From Pelolinea submarina (GTDB taxonomy: Bacteria; Chloroflexota; Anaerolineae; Anaerolineales; Anaerolineaceae), in the NCBI RefSeq assembly GCF_003966975.1, contig NZ_AP018437.1:2294001-2358000 (forward strand): 64,000 nt of DNA, written 5' to 3'. The translations under genes and the position numbers were made by a program. Below are positions 48,203 through 57,700 of this stretch, in pieces; position 1 is the stretch's first letter, and every line of letters starts with the position of its first letter. The notes under the pieces are model-generated. The model saw only the letters and a program-made list of their open reading frames with translations. It did no database searches and was not told the origin of the DNA.

Positions 48203-49039
48203 CTAAGCCCCGCCAATCACCAGTGAAGTCATGGTTAATGATCCCCCCAGCGGTTCATCATTGAAGAATGCCATCTGGTCACCATCTTGTTTTACTGCCA
48301 AGCTGTAAAGCAGCGGCAGGTAATGTTCCGGAGTGGGAACAGCCAATAGCAATTCCTCCGAGATGGACTGGTAATGGATCAAATCCTCGTAGCGTTCTTC
48401 CACGATCAGATGTTTCAATTGCTTGCTGGCCTCCAGCGCCCAATCCAGTCCGAAAGCTTCATTGAAATCATCGCTTACCATCACGATGCGCCGTAGATTA
48501 TGGACCATGTTTCCGCTGCCGAGGATTAGCACTCCTTCTTTTCGTAAACAGGCCAGTTCCCGGCCCAGCTCAAAATGGAAGCGGGCTGGTTGGGTGTAAT
48601 CCAGGCTCAACTGCACGACCGGAACATCCGCGTTCGGGAACAAGCGCCGCAGCACGCTCCAGCAGCCGTGGTCCAATCCCCAATCGCTGTCAGCGCTAAT
48701 CACGATGGAATGAACACTCTCCTGTACTCGTTGCGCTAAGGCCGGACTGCCCGGCGCCGGATATTGTGCATCGTAGAGTTCCTGTGGAAAACCGCCGAAA
48801 TCGTGAATCGTGCGCGGTTTTTCCAGAATATTTACTGCCGGCCCCCAGGTTTCCCAATGCGCAGAAATGCATAATATCGCTTCTGGCTTTGGCAGCAATC
48901 TTCCAATTTCCTGCCATGTCTCGGAAAAACGGTTATCCTCAATCGCGTTCATGGGGTTGCCATGCCCTACGAACAGCACCGGCATTTGATTGTCAGCCTT
49001 TATATTCTTTATCAATTCTTGATAAGCATAACAGACCAT
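48203..49039 (-). CDS. ygiD: Class III extradiol dioxygenase (4,5-DOPA dioxygenase-like, YgiD)
   Basis: 278 residues from the ATG at 49039, preceded by GGGAG five bases upstream (an ATG at 49051 is also possible). LigB fold: LFVGHGNPMNAI, CISAHWETWGP, IHDFGGFPQELYDAQYPAPG and DHGCWSVLRRLFPNADVPVVQLSLD supply the His ligands of the metal. Bacterial members open catechol rings of DOPA-like substrates; the real substrate is uncertain. Confidence 0.9.
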   Translation of the reverse strand: MVCYAYQELIKNIKADNQMPVLFVGHGNPMNAIEDNRFSETWQEIGRLLPKPEAILCISAHWETWGPAVNILEKPRTIHDFGGFPQELYDAQYPAPGSPALAQRVQESVHSIVISADSDWGLDHGCWSVLRRLFPNADVPVVQLSLDYTQPARFHFELGRELACLRKEGVLILGSGNMVHNLRRIVMVSDDFNEAFGLDWALEASKQLKHLIVEERYEDLIHYQSISEELLLAVPTPEHYLPLLYSLAVKQDGDQMAFFNDEPLGGSLTMTSLVIGGA

Positions 49040-49176
49040 TTTCTCTCCCATCTTTTCAAGTTGAAAGCAGGTACATTGTTATAGTAGCATGAAAGTGGCT
49101 GGACCAGAAATGCTTCGATAATACGCCCTTACCCTGCGGGTCATTCTCATCAAAGGTATATGCTGTAATAGGAATC

Positions 49177-49569
49177 CTATCGCTCAGAAAAATACCCGAT
49201 GCCCAATTTCACCATCCAGGCGATGATCGCTATCCATAAGATAACGATGATCACTGCCGCACTGCGATTGACCGGTTTACCCTGTTGCAGAACCTCATCC
49301 GACTTCTCGCGGCATTCAGCCAGTACATTCACGGGGATCATCTTGATAGCCAGCGCGACACCCAGAGGTACCAGAATCAGGTCATCCAGGTAACCAAGGA
49401 CTGGAATAAAATCCGGGATCAGGTCAATTGGGCTGAACGCGTACCCCACCACAAAGGCTGAAAATACTTTGGCATACCAGGGGACGCGCGGATCTTTGTA
49501 AGCCAGATACAGTGTATAAACTTCCCTTTTTAAAGTTTTCGCTTTCTCTTTCCATTTCTCGAATTTCAT
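49177..49569 (-). CDS. YkvA/DUF1232 small membrane protein
   Basis: 130 residues. The DUF1232 signature is YAFSPIDLIPDFIPVLGYLDD (about 45-65), with hydrophobic segments before and after and a C-terminal transmembrane helix (about 104-122). Function unknown in the family. Confidence 0.85.
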   Translation of the reverse strand: MKFEKWKEKAKTLKREVYTLYLAYKDPRVPWYAKVFSAFVVGYAFSPIDLIPDFIPVLGYLDDLILVPLGVALAIKMIPVNVLAECREKSDEVLQQGKPVNRSAAVIIVILWIAIIAWMVKLGIGYFSER

Positions 49570-49616
49570 AAACTCTTTTCTATTCTTTTAAATCGGGTTG
49601 GAGAAGATAATTTGGG

Positions 49617-50207
49617 TCAAGGCATCCAGTGCTCAATCCCATCCAGGGGATTATCCTTTTCCCATTGACGGAAACCAGCCAGATCACGCGCACCGCCCTG
49701 CAGCACCGCGCGATAGATACGGATACCCATCACACCTTCCTCGTTCGGTAGGGCTTGCTTGATTGTGAGGATCGCATGGCGCGTCTCATCGGTCAACACG
49801 GCCTTCACTCGTTCCACAACTTGTTCGAAATAGCCGACATAACGGGAATCCTTCCGGATATGGATCATATCCATCTTCCATAACTCTCCGTTCTCAGCTT
49901 TATAGTGCGCATGCCATTCCAGACAGCAATCTTCTTGCTCCAAACAATTGTTGTAGGTCATGTCCTGGATCCCCGCAACCTGTGCCAGACGGCCGGTCGC
50001 TTTAAAGCTTTCCTCTATGCTGAATGGATCGCTGTAAATATGCATATCGATGTCCTGGTGCTTTATCATTAAGCCCATAGCAAAAGAACCGACCGGGTTA
50101 ACTGTCGCTCCGATTCCTTGCCAAATCTCCATGACTTGTGTCTCCCGTACAATTTCCCATGCTCTCGCCTGCAAATCCATAGATTCTTTTTCAATAGTAG
50201 AATTCAT
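49617..50207 (-). CDS. Nucleotidyltransferase-fold protein
   Basis: 196 residues. GSFAMGLMIKHQDIDMHIYSD (about 41-61) has the GS...DxD arrangement of minimal nucleotidyltransferases, and WKMDMIHIRKD adds a third possible acidic residue. Members modify small molecules, RNA or proteins with nucleotides. No antitoxin-like partner is adjacent. It stands alone. Confidence 0.6.
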   Translation of the reverse strand: MNSTIEKESMDLQARAWEIVRETQVMEIWQGIGATVNPVGSFAMGLMIKHQDIDMHIYSDPFSIEESFKATGRLAQVAGIQDMTYNNCLEQEDCCLEWHAHYKAENGELWKMDMIHIRKDSRYVGYFEQVVERVKAVLTDETRHAILTIKQALPNEEGVMGIRIYRAVLQGGARDLAGFRQWEKDNPLDGIEHWMP

Positions 50208-50311
50208 TTCAACATTAATTTCCTTAAAAATTAGTTTAGGTATACAGCAATTATACTTTTTGATATAAATACTGGAATCACAATTAAATTGAACTGCTGG
50301 AAATATTCGGT

Positions 50312-52252
50312 ATGAATTTCACTGCCACCAACTTAACTTATCTTTATTTTGGATCGCTCCTGATCAGCCTGCTGAATATTTATACGCTCCTGGAAAGACA
50401 ACAAAAAGTCAATTTCCCCTGGCTAGTACGAGCAATGTTTGCCATAGCAATCTATAATCTGTTCTCCTTATTGGATGCATCCAGTACTACTTTAGATGCA
50501 AGAATCCTATGGTCAAAATTGGCATACTTTGGCTCAATTTATATTTCACCTTTGTTTCTTCTTTTCTTTATTAATTACCCGCATAAACGTCTCCAACTAA
50601 ATTGGAGAATGATCGCTATCATTCTTTTAATCCCAACTTTAACCTTGATAGCCGTCTTAACGAATGAGCTGCACCACTTAATATGGGTAGATATTATTCC
50701 GATTAGCGGGGTACCAAATGCATATCTATTCTTGCATGGACCATTCTATTGGATTGGGATAGGGTTTGACTATATTTGCGGTATAGCCTCAGTTCTACTG
50801 ATTATTTTGGACATGCGCCAATCTTCTGATAAAAGTCGTGCGCAATCTCGCTGGCTGCTATTCTCCAGTTTATTCCCATTCGCTACCAGTCTGGTTTATG
50901 ACTTGGGCTTTACACCCATCCCGGGGTTTGAAATTCTCCCGATTGGTTTTTCCATCAGCGGTATCGGTCTGGTTTTCAGCATTATATTTCTCAAAATCTT
51001 CGATATCATTCCGGTTAGTCGTTCACTTTTGGTGGAGAATCTCCAGGATGGATTAATTATTTTTGATAATCTTATGCAAGTGGTCGATATTAATCCCGCT
51101 GCCCGTAAGTTACTGGGAATTGATCAGCTTGATTCAGGTGTTGGTATTAACGATTTCCCGGAAATTTATCTTCCAGCACTGTCAGAAATAACGAAACAGA
51201 CCGAGATCCGCATTGATGGAAACCCGGGCAAAACCCTGTTGTTTTTACCCAATACCTTGTTAGACGATTCCGCTAAACCGGCGGGTTCAATGTTCGTTAT
51301 CCGCGATATGACCGAAATTCGCGCGGTTGAAACCGCCCTTCAGCAAAGCCAATCGCGTTACCAATCCTTGATTGAGGACGTCCTGGATATTTCGACTGTT
51401 GGGATTTGTATCTTGGATAAGGATTTCAAAGTAGTCTGGATAAACCAGGCAGATGCGATAGATTGGCTGGGTGATCGAGCACAGCTTCTCGGTAAAGATT
51501 TCCGTTCAATTTTGAAAGATTATTCGCCGGTTGACCTAAAGAATGGAGACCGTTTAATCGGGGAAATCCTGATGAGCTATCATAGCGGCTATTTTATAGA
51601 AGATGTCGAAATTCGTTTTCGCTCTCGGAACACTAACCATGGAAAGGTTCTTCAATATTCCAGTCGTCCAATTACGATTGGATTTTTCACAAGCGGCCGT
51701 ATTGAACAATTTATCGACATCTCGGAACAGAAATCGCTTCAGAAAAAAATCGAACTGCTTGCTATCACCGACGAACTTACCGGAATCTACAACCGCCGCG
51801 GGTTGATGGAATTTGGACGCCACGATTTTAACCGTGCGCGTCGTACTCACACAAATTTAGGAGCAGTCTATTTCGACATCGATCATTTTAAAGATTTGAA
51901 TGATAAATACGGCCATGCTGAGGGCGACAAAATCTTGGTTGAAGTCATACGACGTGTAAAGTCATGTTTACGTGATATGGATACGTTTGCCCGTTGCGGT
52001 GGTGATGAATTCGTTATCCTTATACCTGAAGCTGACTTACAGCAGACTATTGAGATCTGCCATCGAATTCAAAATAATGTATCCGATACACCCATAAAGA
52101 TTGTTGCTGACTTCATCAATATTCACCTCAGTCTGGGTGTTGCTCAAATCAGATTACAGGATAATCTGACGAGTCTCCTTAATCGTGCCGACCAGACCAT
52201 GTATCGTGCCAAACAATCAGGGCGCGGACGTATAGAAATTTGTGACGAATAG
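50312..52252 (+). CDS. Membrane diguanylate cyclase: 7TM sensor, two PAS domains, GGDEF
   Basis: 646 residues. Seven hydrophobic segments (1 to about 225) of the histidine-kinase-7TM type, a PAS domain (about 240-345), a second PAS (about 350-470) and a GGDEF domain. The active site is CGGDEF (near 563) and an RxxD inhibitory site (RDMD) lies five residues before it. So it should make c-di-GMP with product feedback. No EAL domain. An HD-GYP protein that could degrade c-di-GMP lies 10 kb away. Confidence 0.92.
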   Translation: MNFTATNLTYLYFGSLLISLLNIYTLLERQQKVNFPWLVRAMFAIAIYNLFSLLDASSTTLDARILWSKLAYFGSIYISPLFLLFFINYPHKRLQLNWRMIAIILLIPTLTLIAVLTNELHHLIWVDIIPISGVPNAYLFLHGPFYWIGIGFDYICGIASVLLIILDMRQSSDKSRAQSRWLLFSSLFPFATSLVYDLGFTPIPGFEILPIGFSISGIGLVFSIIFLKIFDIIPVSRSLLVENLQDGLIIFDNLMQVVDINPAARKLLGIDQLDSGVGINDFPEIYLPALSEITKQTEIRIDGNPGKTLLFLPNTLLDDSAKPAGSMFVIRDMTEIRAVETALQQSQSRYQSLIEDVLDISTVGICILDKDFKVVWINQADAIDWLGDRAQLLGKDFRSILKDYSPVDLKNGDRLIGEILMSYHSGYFIEDVEIRFRSRNTNHGKVLQYSSRPITIGFFTSGRIEQFIDISEQKSLQKKIELLAITDELTGIYNRRGLMEFGRHDFNRARRTHTNLGAVYFDIDHFKDLNDKYGHAEGDKILVEVIRRVKSCLRDMDTFARCGGDEFVILIPEADLQQTIEICHRIQNNVSDTPIKIVADFINIHLSLGVAQIRLQDNLTSLLNRADQTMYRAKQSGRGRIEICDE

Positions 52253-52274
52253 TCCTATAGTCCAATCGGTTGCG

Positions 52275-53699
52275 TTATTTAAGCACGCTGATCGCGTCCT
52301 GGATGGTCTTTTCAAAGGCTTCCTCACCGTATTTATCGACCTCGTTTTTATCCCGCTCTTCATGTGTCACACAGCCCGCACCGCCAATGCATCCGCCCAC
52401 ACACGCCATACCTTCGATGAAGTTGTTGGGTAAATTACCGCGTGATGCTTTGCGCAGCGCCAACCGGCAGGCTTCGATCCCGTCGCAGGAAATCGGGTTG
52501 AATTCAAAATCTTCCAGTCCCTGTTCTTTTAGCGCTTCCCGGACTGCATCGGATAAACCGCCGCTGCGGGCAAAAATACGTCCATAATAGGAAGCGTTAT
52601 CCAACACATCTTCTCCCAGAGTGGTCAGGTCAATATCGCGGCTGTCAATCAAGGCCTGCAGTTCTTCAAATGTGATAACGCTGTCAATATAGGGACGGAC
52701 CTCTTCACGTTGAAATTCCATCTTCTTGGCCGTACACGGGCCGATGAATACAACTTTGGCATTGGGCGTGGTCTCTTTGATGTACTTGGCAATGGTCGCC
52801 ATTGGCGATAGATTATCGGAGATATGTTCGGCCATTTCCGGAAATTCTTTCCGTACATAATCCACAAAAGCCGGACAGCATGAGCTGGTCAGGAAACCTT
52901 TCTCGCTCAATTCTTTGGCTTCTGTCATCGCCACCATATCCGCACCCAGGGCCGCCTCCACCACATGGAAGAATCCCAATTTTTTGACTCCACTGATGAC
53001 CTGCCCCAACTTGGCATAACTGAATTGGCTGGAAACCGAGGGAGCCACCACGGCATACAATTTGTAATTTTGGTTATGGTTGCTCTGCTTAATCAGCTCG
53101 ACTACATCCACGATGTAGGATTTGTCCATAATGGCCCCGAATGGGCATTGGTAAACGCATGCGCCGCAGGCCGTACACTTATCATTTTGGATCGAGACCG
53201 AGCGGTTCTCATTCATGCCAATCGCTTTGACTTTACAGGCAATCTCGCAGGGGCGTTTGATGTTCACAATAGCGGAATAAGGGCACACCTTGGCGCACTG
53301 TCCGCAATCTACGCATTTATCCTTATCGATATGGGCTTTCTGGTTGTGGTCAAAGTAGATTGCTCCGCGCTTGCAGACTTCCTCGCAGCGGTGTGCAATG
53401 CAGCCCCGGCAGGCATCGCTCACGGTGAAACCGCCCATCGGGCATTCTTCACAGGCAATGTCAATCACCTCGATTACATTGGGATTGTTTTTATCTCCGC
53501 CCATAGCCAGTTTAATTCGTTCCGCCACAATGGCTTTTTCTTTATATACACAGCAGCGCATGGTCGGTTTATTACCCACCACGATGATATCGGGAATATC
53601 GATAAAGCTTTCCGCCAGGCGGTCTTCAAAAGCATGCCGTGCCACTTCACGCAGCACTTTATACTTCAGGTCTTGTACCTTGGTGTCGAATTTTCTCAT
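52275..53699 (-). CDS. [FeFe]-hydrogenase with ferredoxin-like N-terminus (putative group B)
   Basis: 474 residues. An N-terminal Cys-rich region (CEECPMGG, CRGC) and two 4Fe-4S ferredoxin motifs (CVDCGQCAKVCP, about 129-139, and CTACGACVYQCP, about 175-185) precede the H-cluster domain. H-cluster motifs are TSSCCPAF (271-278), GPCTAKKME (320-328) and EGMACVGGC (429-437). All cluster Cys and the proton-relay Cys (first of CC) are present. GPC replaces the MPC of prototypical group A enzymes, which fits group B, a set with little biochemical characterisation. It is last in the rex-adhE operon, 16 bases after the phosphatase gene. Probably oxidises ferredoxin to make H2. Confidence 0.88.
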   Translation of the reverse strand: MRKFDTKVQDLKYKVLREVARHAFEDRLAESFIDIPDIIVVGNKPTMRCCVYKEKAIVAERIKLAMGGDKNNPNVIEVIDIACEECPMGGFTVSDACRGCIAHRCEEVCKRGAIYFDHNQKAHIDKDKCVDCGQCAKVCPYSAIVNIKRPCEIACKVKAIGMNENRSVSIQNDKCTACGACVYQCPFGAIMDKSYIVDVVELIKQSNHNQNYKLYAVVAPSVSSQFSYAKLGQVISGVKKLGFFHVVEAALGADMVAMTEAKELSEKGFLTSSCCPAFVDYVRKEFPEMAEHISDNLSPMATIAKYIKETTPNAKVVFIGPCTAKKMEFQREEVRPYIDSVITFEELQALIDSRDIDLTTLGEDVLDNASYYGRIFARSGGLSDAVREALKEQGLEDFEFNPISCDGIEACRLALRKASRGNLPNNFIEGMACVGGCIGGAGCVTHEERDKNEVDKYGEEAFEKTIQDAISVLK

Positions 53700-53715
53700 T
53701 ATTGCACGACCCTTT

Positions 53716-54888
53716 CTAGAAGTAGCTAACCTTAATGCGTTTTCCCATTTTTCGCAAGCAATCGGATAATTCGTCTACTAAACGCATTTTTATGCTGAAA
53801 TTGATCGGCAGATCCGGGTTCTGATGAGCGGGGTTCACAGCCTTGCCGACATAAAAGTTGATATCCGTAGCTTCCTCAAATAAGATGCGCGCCAGCAGCG
53901 ATGCTCCATCGCGTTTGCTGCGCCATTGCCCATAACTACCCTTATTTTCAAGGTAATTCTGTGCGTATGTGAGGACTCGGTTAATCGTCAATACGCCTTC
54001 CGTTACCAGGTCGACGCCTTCAATCTCCGCCGTGGGTGGAATGGATGGATCCACATAATTGAACTCCGCTTTGATTGGCTTATCGAGAAATTTGGCAGCC
54101 AATGATGAGGTTGTCCCGCCGCATACGATGTGCTTGCCTTCTTTTGAAAAGAACAAGGACATCATCTTGCGGACGTCGTTTGGGTTTGCCGGCGGTCCAA
54201 CAACCAGATTGATCTGTTCCCGATTACGGATCTTGATGGTGCACACTGTGGTATCGTCCCCAGGTTCATTCTGGTAAAGTTTTCCGCATTGGTCCAGCAG
54301 CATACCGGTGATGATCTTGGCTGTAAATCGGACGTCGTACAGCGTCTCCAGGAAATGAATGATATCTTCCCTTTTCCAACCGAAGTTAAGCAATTTTCCA
54401 ACACCGGCATGCACCGCCCCGTCGCTCATGCCGATAAAAATATCGTTGCGCTTGATTGGAATTCTGGATTGGTAGATAGTTTTCCCTTCAATTTCCAATA
54501 CGGTTTCAGGAATCTCTACATTCTTCCCATTGCGCAGCAGAATAACGTGCGGGTTATCATATTGGATGATTTCCGCCTCTTCGCTGTCGATAATCCGAAT
54601 AATACTGAAGGTGGAATAAGCAATTCCGCGCACCGAACAAACCGGCAGTGTGGAAGCAATGGTTGCCACGCAATCCTCAATGCTCATGGATTGTGCCATC
54701 ATGGTAGAGATGATTTTGGCGGTCAGCGTGGAGAGGATATTCGCTTTCACGCCGCTGCCCAATCCATCCGCCAATACTATGATGGAAGAGTTTTCACCTT
54801 GTTCAACCACATCCACATGATCGCCGCATAATTCTTCGCCAAATTTATTCAGGCTGCGGTAATCGATTTCCGTGCAAAGGTTATTCAT
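53716..54888 (-). CDS. SpoIIE/PP2C-type serine phosphatase
   Basis: 390 residues. Metal-binding acidic motifs are IVLADGLGSG (about 37-46), FIGMSDGAVHAG and GDDTTVCTI (about 210-218). The last 170 residues are an extra region of unknown function (GPPANPNDVRKMM, GGTTSS, then a helical tail). Phosphatases of this kind occur beside sensory [FeFe]-hydrogenases in other fermenters. The start overlaps the sensory hydrogenase gene by 8 bases, so they are translationally coupled. Substrate unknown; the kinase encoded upstream in the operon is a candidate partner. Confidence 0.88.
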   Translation of the reverse strand: MNNLCTEIDYRSLNKFGEELCGDHVDVVEQGENSSIIVLADGLGSGVKANILSTLTAKIISTMMAQSMSIEDCVATIASTLPVCSVRGIAYSTFSIIRIIDSEEAEIIQYDNPHVILLRNGKNVEIPETVLEIEGKTIYQSRIPIKRNDIFIGMSDGAVHAGVGKLLNFGWKREDIIHFLETLYDVRFTAKIITGMLLDQCGKLYQNEPGDDTTVCTIKIRNREQINLVVGPPANPNDVRKMMSLFFSKEGKHIVCGGTTSSLAAKFLDKPIKAEFNYVDPSIPPTAEIEGVDLVTEGVLTINRVLTYAQNYLENKGSYGQWRSKRDGASLLARILFEEATDINFYVGKAVNPAHQNPDLPINFSIKMRLVDELSDCLRKMGKRIKVSYF

Positions 54889-56557
54889 CGGTCAGCAAAT
54901 CCTTCAACTTGGTCAGCGCGATCTTTGTTTCTGCTGTTGTCTCACCCAGCAGAGAAGCGATTTCCTGCACGATGCGCATCTGCTTTTCAATTACCTTATC
55001 GGTAATCGCAATCGTTTGCTGGCTGATTTCCTCTTTCTGTTCGCGCGAATTTTCTTCGTCGGTCACGTCGCGCATGATGCACATGATGATGTGGTAGCTC
55101 TTATCGTAAATGACCGTCTGCTCCACATATTTTTTATATTCTGCCAGGTAGGTGCGTTGGTTATGCACGCTCTTGCCCTTGTCCAACACTTCCTGGAAAA
55201 CGCGCGGGTCCATGATACGCACAACTTGTTCGCCCAGCACATCCGATGCGCGCTGAACATTGATGATGTCCCTGGCCGCGGCGTTGATTTGCTGCACTTC
55301 CAGCATCTCGTTCAACACAATGATGCCGTTGGGGGTATTCTTGATGATGGTATCAGAGAAGGATTCGGCTTTCTCTTTCAAAAACGGCAGGCACATGGTC
55401 AGGTCGGCTTTACCGTAATAAACTGCCGCTGCCTTTTCCCGGCAGGTGTTATAACCGCAGGAACCACAGTTGAGTTCATCTTCCGGTTTCGTCTTCCCGA
55501 TTTTCGCCATGATAGCTTTGATATCCGCCTCGCTGGGAACCGATTTTTCTACATCCAAAAATGGATGTTCGCGTGCCATTTCCGCCATTTCAGGCAGCTC
55601 CACGGAGAAATCCTCCTGCCCGGCGTAATGCCGAACCTCAACGGTATTGCGTACCAGCGAGCGGTGCTGTTTATCCATGGCCGGTCCGCCTACGCAGCTT
55701 CCGGCGCAGGCCGACATTTCGATGAAACATTTGCTTAGGTTCCCATTGATCACGTCTTCGATGGCATTGATGCAGTTGTCCATTCCATCCACTGCAATGT
55801 AGCTGTAATCAGGCGAATCGCAAACCATGGTATTTAGTATTCCGCCGGAGGTGGGAAATAAGCGCGCCTTGCTCTCGCGGTTTTCATCAGGAATATTCTC
55901 AAAAGTGATTCCTGCTGTTTCCAGCCATTCGGTCAGCTCTTCAAACGTCAGCACGCAATCCACCAGGTCTTCAATCTCATCCGCCTCCGCTTTCTTGGAG
56001 AGGCAGGGGCCGATAAAGATTGTTTTCGCGCCAGGGTATTTATCCTTGATGCTCATGCTGTGCGCTTGCATCGGGGACATGACCTTCGCCAGCGCAGGCA
56101 GCGCTTCGGGATAGTGTTTCTGGATTAGCAGGTTTACGGTGTAGCAGCACGAAGAGATGATAATGTCCTGCTTGCCTTCTTTGATTAATTGCTCATATTG
56201 TTTCTTTACCATCGTAGCGCCCACAGCCGTCTCTTCGACCGCCGAGAAGCCCAACTGTTTCAACGCCTTCTCCATAGCCTTGATGGTCACGCCGTTGTAG
56301 TTGGCGATAAATGAGGGAGCTATGCTGGCAACCACAACCTCGTTTTGTGCAATCAGCGTTTTCGCTTTTTCAACATCGTTGCGGATCTGCTTGGCATTCT
56401 GCGGGCAAACCACAAAACATTGGCCGCACAGGATGCATTCATCGTTGACGATGTGGGCTTGATTGCCGGAAAATCGAATGGACTTAACCGGACAATTCCG
56501 AATGCACTTGTAGCAATTTTTGCAGCTTGAGGTCTTAAGCAATAAGTAATCAACCAT
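54881..56557 (-). CDS. hydS: Sensory [FeFe]-hydrogenase with PAS domain (HydS-like, group C)
   Basis: 558 residues. Two 4Fe-4S motifs (Cys 12/15/18/22 and 41/44/47/51), an H-cluster domain with variant motifs SSCCYT (135-140), GPCLSKK (183-189) and EMSACAGSC (280-288), then a four-Cys cluster CGSCGYNTC...C (364-389) and a PAS domain (about 401-500), ending in a helical, coiled-coil-like tail. The aromatic and hydrophobic residues near the active site differ from productive enzymes, as in HydS. It is expected to sense H2 or redox state and signal to the coupled phosphatase. There is no kinase or cyclase output domain in the protein itself. Confidence 0.88.
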   Translation of the reverse strand: MVDYLLLKTSSCKNCYKCIRNCPVKSIRFSGNQAHIVNDECILCGQCFVVCPQNAKQIRNDVEKAKTLIAQNEVVVASIAPSFIANYNGVTIKAMEKALKQLGFSAVEETAVGATMVKKQYEQLIKEGKQDIIISSCCYTVNLLIQKHYPEALPALAKVMSPMQAHSMSIKDKYPGAKTIFIGPCLSKKAEADEIEDLVDCVLTFEELTEWLETAGITFENIPDENRESKARLFPTSGGILNTMVCDSPDYSYIAVDGMDNCINAIEDVINGNLSKCFIEMSACAGSCVGGPAMDKQHRSLVRNTVEVRHYAGQEDFSVELPEMAEMAREHPFLDVEKSVPSEADIKAIMAKIGKTKPEDELNCGSCGYNTCREKAAAVYYGKADLTMCLPFLKEKAESFSDTIIKNTPNGIIVLNEMLEVQQINAAARDIINVQRASDVLGEQVVRIMDPRVFQEVLDKGKSVHNQRTYLAEYKKYVEQTVIYDKSYHIIMCIMRDVTDEENSREQKEEISQQTIAITDKVIEKQMRIVQEIASLLGETTAETKIALTKLKDLLTDE

Positions 56558-56632
56558 TTTTACTCACCATGAACTACCCGCCAAGCGATGCTGCTGTTGG
56601 CAGGATTCCTTTCCCTTGTGTTTGCCAGTTAC

Positions 56633-56664
56633 TGACCGCCCGTAGCGACACTGCCGGGCGGTCA
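56633..56664 (-). other. Intercistronic hairpin in the redox operon
   Basis: TGACCGCCCG and CGGGCGGTCA form a perfect 10-bp stem around a 12-base loop, with a further CCAGT/ACTGG pair outside. It sits in the only sizable gap (124 bases) of the operon, between the ferredoxin and sensory hydrogenase genes. There is no U-tract, so it is more likely an mRNA-stabilising or processing site than a terminator. Confidence 0.6.
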
Positions 56665-56681
56665 GACTGGCTGAATAAGGG

Positions 56682-56921
56682 TTAAATCCGTTTTAATACT
56701 TGGGTTTCGAAGAAGTTTTTGGTCGTCTCGGGTTTCAACGAGAAGATTTCTTCGCCGATGGTAACATTTACACCGTTCACACAGTTGCCCATGCAGAACG
56801 TTCCGCAGAGATCTATCTTATCCTTCAGATCATTATCGGCAATAAGCTGCTGTAATTCTTCCACAACTTCCCTGGAACCTTTCAGATGGCAGGAACTTCC
56901 GATGCATACTGTAATCTTCAT
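56682..56921 (-). CDS. [2Fe-2S] thioredoxin-like ferredoxin (NuoE-type)
   Basis: 79 residues. Four Cys in the pattern CIGSSC (6-11) and CGTFCMGNC (39-47) match the C-X4-C...C-X3-C site of thioredoxin-like ferredoxins and the NuoE/HymA C-terminal domain, without the N-terminal helical domain. Likely an electron shuttle or small redox partner of the hydrogenases. Encoded 15 bases after the kinase gene. Confidence 0.85.
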   Translation of the reverse strand: MKITVCIGSSCHLKGSREVVEELQQLIADNDLKDKIDLCGTFCMGNCVNGVNVTIGEEIFSLKPETTKNFFETQVLKRI

Positions 56922-56936
56922 GATTTACTCCTTGTC

Positions 56937-57686
56937 CTATTCGTAGTCAACCACTGCGGTCCAGCGCAGTAGAAATTCTCTCTGTTCCGGTTTCTCTTTG
57001 ACCAGCTGTGAAGCAGCCACAATCGGGAGCCATTTTTGAATGCTCTGTTTGGCTGTATCGCCTCTATCGCAGAAGAGCTTCAAATATTTCTCAGCCACTT
57101 CATCCTCGCCTTCCAAGCGGAAGAGCAGGTATGTTCTGGCCGCATCTGCGCCGGCGTTGCCTTGCGTAACGTGAGCCCAATCAATGATGTAGGCCACGTC
57201 GTCATTGCTCACAATGATGTTGCTTGGGTTGAAGTCGCCGTGACAAACCTTCTTGTGTTTGGGCATACTTTCCAGGCGTGTGTGCAATTCATAGCGTGTG
57301 GTGGCGTCCAATCCCGATTGAGATATCTTGCGGTGCATCTTCTCAAAGATGGTATTCAGCATCGATACCCGTTTGCTCTGTATTTCCAGCTGAATGTCCA
57401 CGAATCTTTGCAGGTATTCATCCATGTTGTCCGGGTTCTCGCTCATCAGCCGCGCCAGGGTTTTCCCCTGGATGAATTCGGTTACGATAGCCCATTTTCC
57501 ATCGACTTTCGTGACTTCAATGACTTTTGGAATCGGCAAATCCGTCTCTTCCACGCGCGCCTGGTTTAAGGCTTCGTTCAGAACATCCGCCTTTGAATAA
57601 TCCTCATCAAATACCTTGATGGCCAGATCCCCGTCGCGGTAAACCGTTTTAGATGTCCTTACTGCAATGACTTTTTGTAATTTCAT
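56937..57686 (-). CDS. APH-fold kinase-like phosphotransferase
   Basis: 249 residues. The catalytic loop is CHGDFNPSN (about 147-155) and the metal-binding Asp is in YIIDWAHV. N-lobe: VIAVRTSKTVYRDGDLAIKVF. It resembles a family of APH-like kinases often found near anaerobe redox genes rather than an antibiotic-resistance enzyme. Here it lies between adhE and the hydrogenase-sensor genes, 14 bases after adhE. Its substrate, small molecule or protein, is unknown; opposition to the PP2C phosphatase is a hypothesis. Confidence 0.8.
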   Translation of the reverse strand: MKLQKVIAVRTSKTVYRDGDLAIKVFDEDYSKADVLNEALNQARVEETDLPIPKVIEVTKVDGKWAIVTEFIQGKTLARLMSENPDNMDEYLQRFVDIQLEIQSKRVSMLNTIFEKMHRKISQSGLDATTRYELHTRLESMPKHKKVCHGDFNPSNIIVSNDDVAYIIDWAHVTQGNAGADAARTYLLFRLEGEDEVAEKYLKLFCDRGDTAKQSIQKWLPIVAASQLVKEKPEQREFLLRWTAVVDYE

Positions 57687-57700
57687 TTTCCAGCCTCCTC

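Noticed and set aside
52275-56557. Electron-bifurcating HydABC hydrogenase
   Set aside because: No NuoF-like flavoprotein subunit is encoded; the only related piece is a 79-residue [2Fe-2S] protein.
56937-57686. Aminoglycoside resistance gene
   Set aside because: The APH fold is shared by many kinases; position within a redox operon argues against a resistance role.
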